DNA of 16,048 nucleotides from Rickettsiales bacterium (GTDB lineage: Bacteria > Pseudomonadota > Alphaproteobacteria > Rickettsiales > UBA998). The position numbers and the translations under genes were made by a program. The notes beneath the pieces are model-generated. The model did no database searches. It saw nothing but the letters and a program-made list of their open reading frames with translations, and was not told the DNA's origin. Positions 8,749 to 15,604 of the stretch are shown piece by piece (position 1 is the first letter of the stretch; each line of letters opens with the position of its first letter). The stretch is taken from NCBI GenBank assembly GCA_019749855.1, contig JAIEPI010000107.1, positions 1-16,048 of the forward strand, read 5' to 3'.

Positions 8749-9895
8749 TGACAAGCCGAGGACATTGTTTCGCCCCTTTAGTGAGATGTCGACAGAACGT
8801 CGTAAAATTTTGTGGCACAAAAATAATTTACTATGGCATCCGCGTGGTCTCATCAGTGCTTTCGAATCCCCCAATAGCTTGCGGCGCACCAACCGACATT
8901 TGAAAAGCGTTGGCCAAGAGCACATTCAGTTGCAGGACTTTTTCTATCATGACGACAATGCCACATCACCCCTCGAACTGAATGATCTGCTAAGACAGTG
9001 GGGACGCGTGGCAGGCTACTTGAGTCAACGTGGAGAACCACTGACTGCCAATATGTATGGCACGATTTGTCAAAGCATTAGGGAAACGGGCCTCGCAGAA
9101 ACAGCATTATATCGCATGTTTAGTGCATGCAAAGATAAGACTGCACTTCTGATGAGTATCATCCGTTATGAGGGATATGAAAAAGATCGTGAGCTTATTC
9201 ATAGAATACTGGAGACGTTACCTCCTGATTTAGTCAGTCCTTTACCTTATGAAGAGGCTTTTTCAGTCGCGGCGATCAGTATTGGCCCCGACGCCCGCAA
9301 AACTGATTTCTTGAGCGATGGCCCTCTTGATGAATTACCCGGATGGTCGATGCATGCTTTGTTATCAAAGCGTGTGCTTGAACAGTTGCGTACCAATGGT
9401 GACTGTTTCACTGAAGCTGAGTTGTTGCGAGCAACGACGAATGGGCATAGCCTGTGGTATCGATTCGCACAGTTTGGAGTCTTACCATCGGTGATCCCAC
9501 ATCTCGAAGCAACGGGCATAGGATTAACACCCGAGTTGTTGAGTTATCGCATCCAGAGTTCTGATGGAAGAAAAGCTCCCACCGTCATGGAGCTTGTGTG
9601 TCAGGCAGGCCAGTTGGGGGAGGTACTTGATACCAGCCACTGGTTAGGGCGTGCGCGGTCGATGGAGGCATCTTTTGCCCTGGTGCCTGAAGCGTACCAG
9701 ACAGATTTGCGCGCCATTAGGCAATCGCGACCGCTTTTGCGCACAGGCCTCGCCGCGCTCCGTCCCCCTAAACCAATTCAGAACATAAGGGGGCAGGGTT
9801 CCACAGACTCGCCACCCGATGAGGAAGTCCACCGCAGTGCTGTGAGTCGGTTACATGCGAACACAGAGGCGAATATACAAGGCAATGAGCGTTGA
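8741..9895 (+). CDS. Unknown helical repeat protein, third paralogue (384 aa)
   Basis: The third member of the family and last gene of the operon. It has ESPNSLRRTNRHLKSVG then LQDFF near residues 42-68, GDCFTEAELLRATTNGHSLW and GIGLTPELLSYRI...APTVMELV units in the C-terminal half, W-L-G-R at W301, and a tail starting LAALRP near residue 336 that ends in PPDEEVHRSAVSRLH. The frame is open from 8684, but the ATG at 8741 is preferred: GAGGGAGG (8728-8735) lies five bases before it. An ATG at 8726 would put the initiator in front of that site. The chosen start overlaps the previous gene by eight bases. Function unknown; the shared tail in all three proteins is a plausible recognition element for the AAA+ or VWA protein. 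Confidence 0.78.
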   Translation: MSDDKPRTLFRPFSEMSTERRKILWHKNNLLWHPRGLISAFESPNSLRRTNRHLKSVGQEHIQLQDFFYHDDNATSPLELNDLLRQWGRVAGYLSQRGEPLTANMYGTICQSIRETGLAETALYRMFSACKDKTALLMSIIRYEGYEKDRELIHRILETLPPDLVSPLPYEEAFSVAAISIGPDARKTDFLSDGPLDELPGWSMHALLSKRVLEQLRTNGDCFTEAELLRATTNGHSLWYRFAQFGVLPSVIPHLEATGIGLTPELLSYRIQSSDGRKAPTVMELVCQAGQLGEVLDTSHWLGRARSMEASFALVPEAYQTDLRAIRQSRPLLRTGLAALRPPKPIQNIRGQGSTDSPPDEEVHRSAVSRLHANTEANIQGNER

Positions 9896-9990
9896 TTGCC
9901 GCGAAAGTGACGAGTGCCGAGTTCTTTCATACAACCCTAACCTGCCTCTTCTTTTTATGAGGACTAGCTCATAGGCCCATAAACTACATC

Positions 9991-10019
9991 TTTACAAATC
10001 GGCTGTGCTTGCGTACACC
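9991..10019 (+). promoter_or_regulatory. Possible promoter of mgtE
   Basis: TTTACA at 9991-9996 (five of six matches to the -35 consensus) is 17 bases from TACACC at 10014-10019 (a weak -10). It would start transcription near 10026, about 35 bases before the mgtE ATG. The 152 bases between the operon and mgtE otherwise hold one short inverted repeat (ATGAG/CTCAT, 9957-9972) without a following T-run. Confidence 0.3.
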
Positions 10020-10059
10020 GCTTGAGCACGTCACTTAACCCACCTATGTGAGGCATGTC

Positions 10060-11451
10060 ATGGATGAGCGCGCCTTGAATGGTGAGGAGGCCGATGGCAT
10101 GGAGACGGATCAGCATATTCTCTCGCCTGAGCGCGTGCGTAGCATTCTGGATGCGCTGGATACGCGCAATAATGCGCTGGTCAACGATCTGGTGACTCCG
10201 CTGCACACGCAGGATCTGGCGGAGCTGATTAATGGCCTGAGCGCTCCTGAGCGCGGGCAGCTGATGGAATGCATCAAGCGCTCGTTCGATCATGATGTGC
10301 TGCCCTTCCTTGATCCCGAGATTGCTGACGATGTGTTAGAGCAGCTCGGCCATCGCCGCAGTGCTGAGGTGATTGGCGATCTCGAGCTGGACGATGCGCT
10401 GCACGTATTGGAGGATCTCGATCAGGAGGATCAGCAGGAAATTCTGAAATCCATTGATCCGGCCACACGTAAAGAGCTTGAAGCGGGCCTGTCCTACCCT
10501 GAGGAGAGCGCCGGTCGCCTGATGCGGCGTAACATGGTGTTTGTGCCGGAGTTCTGGAGCGTCGGTGATACGATTGACTATTTGCGGCGCCATTCCAGCC
10601 TGCCTGAGGAATTCTATGTTATTTATGTGATTAATCCGCAGTTCCGTCCGATTGGATTACTGTCACTGGCCACCATTATGCGACATCCGCGTGAAGCGAA
10701 AATCACCGATCTGATGCAGCGTGACCTGCATCGCTTCACCACCTCAACCGACCAGGAGGAAGTCGCCTTTATCTTCCGAAAATACGGGCTGGTGGAAGCG
10801 CCGGTGATTGGCGAGGATGGTCGCCTCATTGGTAGCATCACGGTGGATGATGCGGTGGAAGTGATGCGCGAGGAGCTGGAAGAGGATTTCATGCGCTCCA
10901 GCGGCCTCAGCTCTCAGGAAATGTCGAGCACGGTGTTTGCCAGTGTGCGCACCCGCTTTCCGTGGCTTTTTGTGAATTTGATTACCGCGATGCTGGCCGC
11001 CGCTGTCGTCAATATGTTTGGCCACACCATTGAACATCTGGTGTTGCTGGCGGTGCTGATGCCGATTGTCGCTTCCATGGGTGGCAATACCGGTATTCAG
11101 GCCTCCACCGTCACCGTGCGCGCCATTGCCATGCGGCGGGTGGACGTTAAAGGCGCATGGCATATGGTGCGCAAAGAAGTGCTGATCGGTGGCTTGAGTG
11201 GCATTGGCATTGCCACCATCACCGGTGTGGGCATTGTGCTGGTCTATGGCAATGTGCAAATCGCGCTGGTATTTGCCTTAGCGATGGTATTGGTGATGGT
11301 GATCGCAGGGCTGGCAGGCGCCGGCCTGCCCGTGCTGATGCGGCGTTTGGGCATTGACCCCGCCATCACTTCGGGCGTGTTTCTCACCATGCTCACCGAT
11401 ATTGTTGGGTTTTTGTCGTTTCTGGGGCTGGCGACCTTGGTCGTGATGTAA
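10060..11451 (+). CDS. mgtE: Magnesium transporter/channel MgtE
   Basis: MgtE is a homodimeric inner-membrane Mg2+ channel gated by its own cytoplasmic Mg2+ sensor. The order is standard: an acidic helical N domain (DLAELINGLSAPERGQL region), two CBS domains (about residues 135-255, with PEESAGRLM opening the first and GSITVDDAVEVM closing the second), then a five-helix pore domain from about residue 285. The signature MGGNTGIQAST is at 340-350, and the pore aspartate is D447 in MLTDIVGF. Start: the frame opens at a GTG at 10048, but the ATG at 10060 is better, with GAGG about six bases before it; this gives 463 residues, close to the usual 450-470. It is separate from the upstream operon and converges with the AT-rich gene downstream. 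Confidence 0.95.
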   Translation: MDERALNGEEADGMETDQHILSPERVRSILDALDTRNNALVNDLVTPLHTQDLAELINGLSAPERGQLMECIKRSFDHDVLPFLDPEIADDVLEQLGHRRSAEVIGDLELDDALHVLEDLDQEDQQEILKSIDPATRKELEAGLSYPEESAGRLMRRNMVFVPEFWSVGDTIDYLRRHSSLPEEFYVIYVINPQFRPIGLLSLATIMRHPREAKITDLMQRDLHRFTTSTDQEEVAFIFRKYGLVEAPVIGEDGRLIGSITVDDAVEVMREELEEDFMRSSGLSSQEMSSTVFASVRTRFPWLFVNLITAMLAAAVVNMFGHTIEHLVLLAVLMPIVASMGGNTGIQASTVTVRAIAMRRVDVKGAWHMVRKEVLIGGLSGIGIATITGVGIVLVYGNVQIALVFALAMVLVMVIAGLAGAGLPVLMRRLGIDPAITSGVFLTMLTDIVGFLSFLGLATLVVM

Positions 11452-11452
11452 T

Positions 11453-11480
11453 CAAGGTTATATTAACAAAATTAACCTTG
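11453..11480. terminator. Hairpin between converging mgtE and the AT-rich gene
   Basis: CAAGGTTA (11453-11460) and TAACCTTG (11473-11480) form a perfect eight-base stem around a 12-base loop. It lies directly after the mgtE stop and covers the stop codon of the converging minus-strand gene. Neither strand has a T-run after the stem, so it is not a classic intrinsic terminator, though it could stabilise both 3' ends. Confidence 0.4.
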
Positions 11481-11984
11481 TCGAAATCGACTTATGTCAG
11501 TACCGCAAATTCTATCAATTTCTTTAAATGAATCAATTTTTGCTCCTGGCTTACAATCGGCAAATAGAGGTGTATCAAAATAACCCATAACGTCTTCTCT
11601 AGTTAATTCTTTTTTCCCCATGTCTGACATGGCTTGATCCATTGCTGCTTTTAGAGCTTTAAATACTAGTTCTTCAATTTCTTTAGTAAGGGGCTTATTA
11701 GTATCAGCTTTTGCAAATATATATACTAAATTACTTCTAAAGCTTTGTAATACAGAATCTAACCCAGGAAGTGAGTTAGCAACGTTAATTCCTGCTTCCG
11801 TCTCGTAAAAAACAGTTTTCTTAAAATTAGAAATACAAAGATCTTGTACATTTAAAGGCATTGAAGATTGACGTATGCTTTCTTCAAATACTTCAACTGC
11901 ATGATTGATTGCTCGAGAGATATAGGTGGACCAAAGACTTGATCTTGATGGATTACTTTCTTTGACATTTGTAATTCTCCCCAA
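11472..11984 (-). CDS. Unknown AT-rich gene with a doubtful, possibly frameshifted start
   Basis: I do not recognise the 170-residue product; it is mainly helical and soluble, with segments such as WSTYISRAINHAVEVFEE and LTKEIEELVFKALKAAM. Base use is strikingly AT-rich beside mgtE and nth, which suggests transfer. The open frame begins at a TTG (11984) with no ribosome binding site. A much better start, GGGGAG (11982-11977) then ATG (11968) eight bases later, is in another frame that runs into a stop after 38 codons. If one base is missing just after ATG-TC, that start would read MS-KESNPSRSSLW and join the long frame. So the gene is either a recent frameshift mutant, starts at TTG, or contains a sequence error. 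The true start is therefore uncertain; the body of the frame from about 11963 to 11472 looks like real coding sequence. Confidence 0.6.
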   Translation of the reverse strand: MGRITNVKESNPSRSSLWSTYISRAINHAVEVFEESIRQSSMPLNVQDLCISNFKKTVFYETEAGINVANSLPGLDSVLQSFRSNLVYIFAKADTNKPLTKEIEELVFKALKAAMDQAMSDMGKKELTREDVMGYFDTPLFADCKPGAKIDSFKEIDRICGTDISRFRQG

Positions 11985-12030
11985 TTAAATCTAACAGTTT
12001 AAATAATACCATAATTATTAGACTCTTTTA

Positions 12031-12258
12031 TTAAGCTTTTGTTAAACTGCTGCCGTAACCAATTCCTACCTTCTGCGAAAACTGACAAATTCCCACTACC
12101 GGACAGCGCCAGCATTCCGGTGTGCGCGCCTTGCAAACATAGCGCCCATGCAGAATCAACCAGTGATGCGCGTGCTGTTTTAAAGCGGCGGGCACGCGTG
12201 CTTCAAGCTTCGTCTGGGTTTCATTCGCGGATTTAGTGTTCACCAGTCCGAGGCGGTT
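12031..12258 (-). pseudogene. nth: Displaced 3' fragment of endonuclease III gene
   Basis: The translation matches residues 150-212 of the intact Nth encoded at 13636-14292, including the complete iron-sulphur loop CKARTPECWRCPVVGIC, with three substitutions (T/K, F/L, K/Q). It lacks the helix-hairpin-helix and both catalytic residues, has no plausible start, and its last residues (GIGYGSSLTKA) differ from the intact protein. Its upstream edge abuts the stop codon of the ankyrin-like gene. It cannot make an active glycosylase. Confidence 0.92.
12067..12258. repeat. Direct repeat, copy 1 (192 bases, 3' end of nth)
   Basis: Aligns without gaps to 13654-13845 at an offset of 1587 bases. I count about 12 mismatches (roughly 94% identity). 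The two copies flank the ankyrin-like gene in the same orientation. Confidence 0.93.
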
Positions 12259-13511
12259 TAGCCAAGCGCAATGACATTACTTCTCCCCTGCCCCCCAATA
12301 GCGGAGGCATTCACCGATTGCCCCTGCTCCATTGCGGCCACGGCGAAGCCCGCGCGCCCTGTCAGAGCGGAACGTATCTGATCAATCTCACTCAACACAC
12401 TGCTTGACAAATTCAAATGAGAAGGGGCTGAGGTAGTCGGCTGCCTATCTTCATCAGGCAGCAAAGGCGCAGGTTCAGCAGGAAGCTTGTCGGTGGTTTG
12501 CCGCGTGACGCCCTGCTGCAATGCTTCTGATCGTTGCAGGGAACCATTTGTCTCAGGCCCGACAATGCCATCGACGTTCAACCCACGTTCCCGCTGAAGG
12601 TTTGCCACCGCGGCCTGAGTGCGCGGGCCAAAACGCCCGTCATCGCCTCCTTCGGGCAAGAAGCCCTCGCGAATGAGGCGTTGCTGAAGGGCCTTGACGT
12701 CGTCCCCTTGCGATCCGCGCGCCAAATTCCTTGGCTCGGGCGCCGCCCCATGGCGATCTGGGGGCGGTGGGGACACCTCCGGACGTTGAGGCGAAGGCGG
12801 AAGCGGCGTAAAAGCAGGTAGGTTCGAAATGGTGGGACGCTCACCACGCCCCACTTCGGGTAACGCCTCTCTTGCAGGGGCAGGCACTCGCGGCGGTGGG
12901 GCAGGGGGCCTTGCCTGCGGGTCTCTTTCCGCGCGTGGCTGCTCTGCCAGAGCGGCTTCTCGGCGAGGCGAGGCGGCTCTTGGCGCGGGATCAGGCCGTG
13001 TCGGCGACTCCGGTGAATCCATCCCCCATGATGCTGAAAGCCGGGACGCAGGACCTCCCAGCCTGTTCATCGCATTGTTAAGATCCGCTCGAACCTCCGG
13101 GTTCCGAATTATTGGGTTATTTAATTCTTCCGTTACATACTGACGTGCGGTGTGAGTACGAACATCCCCGGCGTTAGTAGTCAAACGGATAGGATCCCTG
13201 CTTTGCAAATCAGGATTGGCGCCGCTTTGGATAAATGCCTCCGCGATTTTCGTTCGCTGGCCCTGTCCTACGGTGGTGGGACTGGAGAGGGCAAAATGCA
13301 ATGCTGTATGACTTTGCGTTGTGCCATCGCTAAAACGCAATGTGATCTGCAAATTAGGATCGGCCCCATCCCTTAAGGCATTGCGTATACCCTGAAGCTG
13401 CTGCTCTGGTGTTAAAATTACACGCTGCTGGGCGCGATCGCTCATGGCAAATTGCTGCAACCGGAAATTTGGGTCGCGCTGATTTAATTCTTCAAGAGTT
13501 AATCGCGTCAT
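12258..13511 (-). CDS. Ankyrin-like, proline-rich protein with a peptidoglycan-binding domain (417 aa)
   Basis: Three regions are visible. Residues about 40-105 resemble two ankyrin repeats (RDGADPNLQ, TALHFAL, QSGANPDLQ). Residues about 150-255 are a disordered Pro/Arg/Ala-rich linker. Residues about 262-322 are a PG_binding_1-type domain (RGSQGDDVKALQQRL, DGRFGPRTQAAVANLQ, GLNVDGIVGPET), known from cell-wall hydrolases and similar proteins. No catalytic domain, signal peptide or membrane segment is seen, so how it would meet peptidoglycan is unclear. The ATG at 13511 has no ribosome binding site but a TATAAT on the same strand nine bases before it. The stop at 12258-12260 touches the truncated nth copy, so the gene sits exactly between the two nth repeats and was probably brought in with one of them. 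A host-interaction or envelope role is only a guess. Confidence 0.8.
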   Translation of the reverse strand: MTRLTLEELNQRDPNFRLQQFAMSDRAQQRVILTPEQQLQGIRNALRDGADPNLQITLRFSDGTTQSHTALHFALSSPTTVGQGQRTKIAEAFIQSGANPDLQSRDPIRLTTNAGDVRTHTARQYVTEELNNPIIRNPEVRADLNNAMNRLGGPASRLSASWGMDSPESPTRPDPAPRAASPRREAALAEQPRAERDPQARPPAPPPRVPAPAREALPEVGRGERPTISNLPAFTPLPPSPQRPEVSPPPPDRHGAAPEPRNLARGSQGDDVKALQQRLIREGFLPEGGDDGRFGPRTQAAVANLQRERGLNVDGIVGPETNGSLQRSEALQQGVTRQTTDKLPAEPAPLLPDEDRQPTTSAPSHLNLSSSVLSEIDQIRSALTGRAGFAVAAMEQGQSVNASAIGGQGRSNVIALG

Positions 13512-13520
13512 GTTTTTAAA

Positions 13521-13526
13521 ATTATA
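13521..13526 (-). promoter_or_regulatory. Perfect -10 box just before the ankyrin-like gene
   Basis: TATAAT on the minus strand ends nine bases before the ATG at 13511. Transcription would then begin about at the start codon, giving a leaderless message, which fits the missing ribosome binding site. No good -35 hexamer is seen at the usual distance, and the local DNA is AT-rich, so chance is possible. Confidence 0.35.
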
Positions 13527-13580
13527 TTAAGGAAGTTTATTTTTTATTAATTTCCTGTTTAGGATTTAAAAAATCTTTGT

Positions 13581-13600
13581 TCCTTACTTATCCTTACTTA
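13581..13600. repeat. Perfect tandem 10-base repeat in the intergenic region
   Basis: TCCTTACTTA occurs twice in a row, followed by a related TTACTTAC-like edge. It lies in the AT-rich 124 bases between nth and the ankyrin-like gene, next to the imperfect palindrome GATTTAAAAAATC (13563-13575). No function can be assigned. Confidence 0.9.
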
Positions 13601-13635
13601 CAAGTTTAAGAATTTTTTTCCTGCACTGATCAAGC

Positions 13636-14292
13636 TTACTTGAAAGGTGCTATTACCTTCTGCGAAAACTTACAAATTCCCACCACCGGACAGCGCCAGC
13701 ATTCCGGTGTGCGTGCCTTGCAGACATAGCGCCCATGCAGAATCAACCAGTGATGCGCGTGCTGTTTGAAGGCGGCGGGCACACGTGCCTCAAGTTTCGT
13801 CTGGGTTTCATTCGCGGATGTTGTATTCACCAGTCCGAGGCGGTTCGCCACGCGAAACACATGCGTATCCACGGCAATCAGGGGCATGCCTCGCGCGCAA
13901 TTGAGCCAGACGCGGGCGGTTTTGCTGCCCACCCCAGCCAATGCCTGGAGGGCCGGCAAATCCTCAGGAACCCTGCCCTCATGCCGCTCGATCAGTTGTT
14001 GTGACAACAGCCAAATATTTTTGGCTTTTGCATTAAACAGCCCGATGGTTTTGATATGATTTCGTATCCCCGCCTCGCCCAGCGCCAACATTTTTTGTGG
14101 GGTGTCCGCCACAGCAAAAAGCGCCGGCGTTGCTTTATTAACACCAACATCCGTTGCCTGCGCTGACAAAACAATCGCCACTAACAAACAAAATTCATTG
14201 GGCGCGCGCAGCTCCGTTACCGGAGCTGGCTCAAGCGATGAAAAAATTTCAAACAGCGAGTTTATTTCAATCTTTTTCAGTAATCGCGCCAT
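13636..14292 (-). CDS. nth: Endonuclease III (DNA glycosylase/AP lyase)
   Basis: Nth removes oxidised pyrimidines and cuts the resulting abasic site in base excision repair. At 218 residues it matches the usual 210-220. The helix-hairpin-helix is LPALQALAGVGSKTARVWLN (112-131) with the catalytic lysine K124; the catalytic aspartate is D142 in VDTHVFRV; the four cluster cysteines C191, C198, C201 and C207 keep the C-x6-C-x2-C-x5-C spacing. All key residues are present, so it should be active. It starts ten bases after the end of the hydrolase gene on the same strand, so both are probably cotranscribed. The last 63 codons are repeated beyond the next gene, so the present 3' end may have come from a related strain. 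Confidence 0.97.
   Translation of the reverse strand: MARLLKKIEINSLFEIFSSLEPAPVTELRAPNEFCLLVAIVLSAQATDVGVNKATPALFAVADTPQKMLALGEAGIRNHIKTIGLFNAKAKNIWLLSQQLIERHEGRVPEDLPALQALAGVGSKTARVWLNCARGMPLIAVDTHVFRVANRLGLVNTTSANETQTKLEARVPAAFKQHAHHWLILHGRYVCKARTPECWRCPVVGICKFSQKVIAPFK
13654..13845. repeat. Direct repeat, copy 2 (192 bases, inside intact nth)
   Basis: The partner of 12067-12258. It covers codons 150-212 of the intact nth. Of the roughly 12 differences, 10 fall on third codon positions of the nth frame, so the copies diverged while both were under selection for a working protein. Similarity fades on both sides, apart from a shared AAGCTT just beyond the nth stop. Confidence 0.93.
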
Positions 14293-14302
14293 CGCATAAC
14301 AC

Positions 14303-15352
14303 TCAATGGCGTTGGAGTGCGCGCGGCGACGTCTCAGATGTCACTGAATCATGCGGCGCTTTTTTGTGAAGCAGCATACGTGCCTGCCAATCACGATCAT
14401 AACCGGAGGGCAGCGGTTTCACCGGATTCGTGATCCAACTGACAATGTCCGCCCACACACGCTCTGCTGCTAAATCACGCATCAGCATATGATAGCCCTC
14501 AGGATAATAGGCCACGCGGTGCGGTGTTTTAAGGCGCAGTAGAGATTCATAAATTGGCTGCGGCGGAATCACCTGATCCTGCATACCATACAGCACCAGC
14601 AATGGGGTACGTACCGCATCGACTTTCGCCGCGGCATGGCTCATCAAGCCCACCAACCCGTAAATGCTATCAAGCCGCGTTTCCTTGATCACCAGCGGGT
14701 CTTGGCCCAGCGCCATCAGCATGGGGATATTGTCTGACGCCATGATTTTGAGGCCACTTCCCGTGACGGTGTACCAGGGCATTGTGTGCGCTCCCATCCA
14801 TAATGTTGAGCGGTAAAACCAATGCAGATAGTCACTACCCCATAAAGCGGGTGCGCTGAGGATAGCGCCTGAGAGTGGAAGTGTCGGGTCAGGCTGCGCC
14901 AATAGGGACACGGCCACTGCACCGCCCATACTCTCGCCTAAGAGATATATCGGCACCTTTGGATAGGCCTCCGCAAGTGCGCGCAATGTCTCTGCGGCAT
15001 CACGCGTCAGGTTCTTCTGTGCGGCCCAGATTCCTGTGGCGGGTGCGGCGCCAAACCCCCGCTGATCATAGGCATAGGTCGCAATCCCCTGCTTGGCAAA
15101 ATAGGCCGCCGGTGCGGCAAAAGCGGTACGGTAATCATTGAAGCCGTGCAATGCTAATATCACCACCTTCACTTTGCCTTTGGGCAACCAGTGTGTCAGC
15201 GGCAACTTGGTGCCGTCCACCGCCACGACATGATCCTCAGTCACCATCGATGATTGCGCACGCTCCTGCACAGCTTGCTCCGTCGGCTGACAGGCCGCTA
15301 AAAGTAAAGCTAATGCTCCCACAAACCAGCGAGAACCTGGCACAATAGGCAT
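14303..15352 (-). CDS. Lipoprotein alpha/beta hydrolase (monoacylglycerol lipase / lysophospholipase-like)
   Basis: A serine hydrolase of the family that cleaves monoacylglycerols or lysophospholipids; the actual substrate is unknown. Numbered from the ATG at 15352 (349 residues), a signal peptide with the lipobox LLAAC ends at Cys21, so it is probably lipid-anchored in the envelope. The oxyanion region is LALHGFNDY, followed by YAYDQRGFG; the nucleophile is S141 in LLGESMGGA, the acid D259 in YGMQDQVIPP and the histidine H288 in EGYHMLMRDL. The frame extends to a GTG at 15358, but GGAG five bases before the ATG at 15352 favours the shorter form. nth follows ten bases downstream. It is divergent from clpS with about 250 bases between them. 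Confidence 0.88.
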   Translation of the reverse strand: MPIVPGSRWFVGALALLLAACQPTEQAVQERAQSSMVTEDHVVAVDGTKLPLTHWLPKGKVKVVILALHGFNDYRTAFAAPAAYFAKQGIATYAYDQRGFGAAPATGIWAAQKNLTRDAAETLRALAEAYPKVPIYLLGESMGGAVAVSLLAQPDPTLPLSGAILSAPALWGSDYLHWFYRSTLWMGAHTMPWYTVTGSGLKIMASDNIPMLMALGQDPLVIKETRLDSIYGLVGLMSHAAAKVDAVRTPLLVLYGMQDQVIPPQPIYESLLRLKTPHRVAYYPEGYHMLMRDLAAERVWADIVSWITNPVKPLPSGYDRDWQARMLLHKKAPHDSVTSETSPRALQRH

Positions 15353-15552
15353 GGGCACTCCATCACGGAACGTTTCCGGATCAATCCTGCACCATATCGT
15401 TGTTTTTTTCTGACGGATAGATTTTTATGTCTGCCGACCCTGATACGCAATCTTCGCTTGGAAATTACGGGTTTCCAGTAGTATAGTGTGCGTGGGAGAA
15501 CATCGCCTTTTTCAGGATTTCAAAATAGTAAATAATTTGTTTGTCAACTTTT

Positions 15553-15578
15553 TTGAAACCTAAAGGGATTCCCAACCT
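15553..15578 (+). promoter_or_regulatory. Possible heat-shock (RpoH-type) promoter of clpS
   Basis: TTGAAA (15553-15558) and CCCAACCT (15571-15578), 12 bases apart, resemble the sigma32 elements CTTGAAA and CCCCATNT. This would start transcription about 20 bases before the clpS ATG. The same bases include the inverted repeat AAAGG/CCTTT (15562-15580). Control of ClpAP by heat shock would be sensible but this is a by-eye match. The rest of the 15353-15604 gap shows nothing further I can name. Confidence 0.3.
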
Positions 15579-15604
15579 TTCTTTAACGCATTGTTATCGT
15601 TTCC

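Noticed and set aside
9957..9972. ATGAG/CTCAT hairpin as terminator of the six-gene operon
   Set aside because: A five-base stem with the T-run before it rather than after it on the plus strand; not a convincing terminator.
10744..11259. 171-codon His-rich frame antisense to mgtE
   Set aside because: A shadow of the mgtE codons on the other strand; no start signal and low-complexity composition.
12031..12243. A short functional nth-like gene
   Set aside because: It has only the C-terminal iron-sulphur part, no start signal, and lacks the catalytic Lys and Asp.
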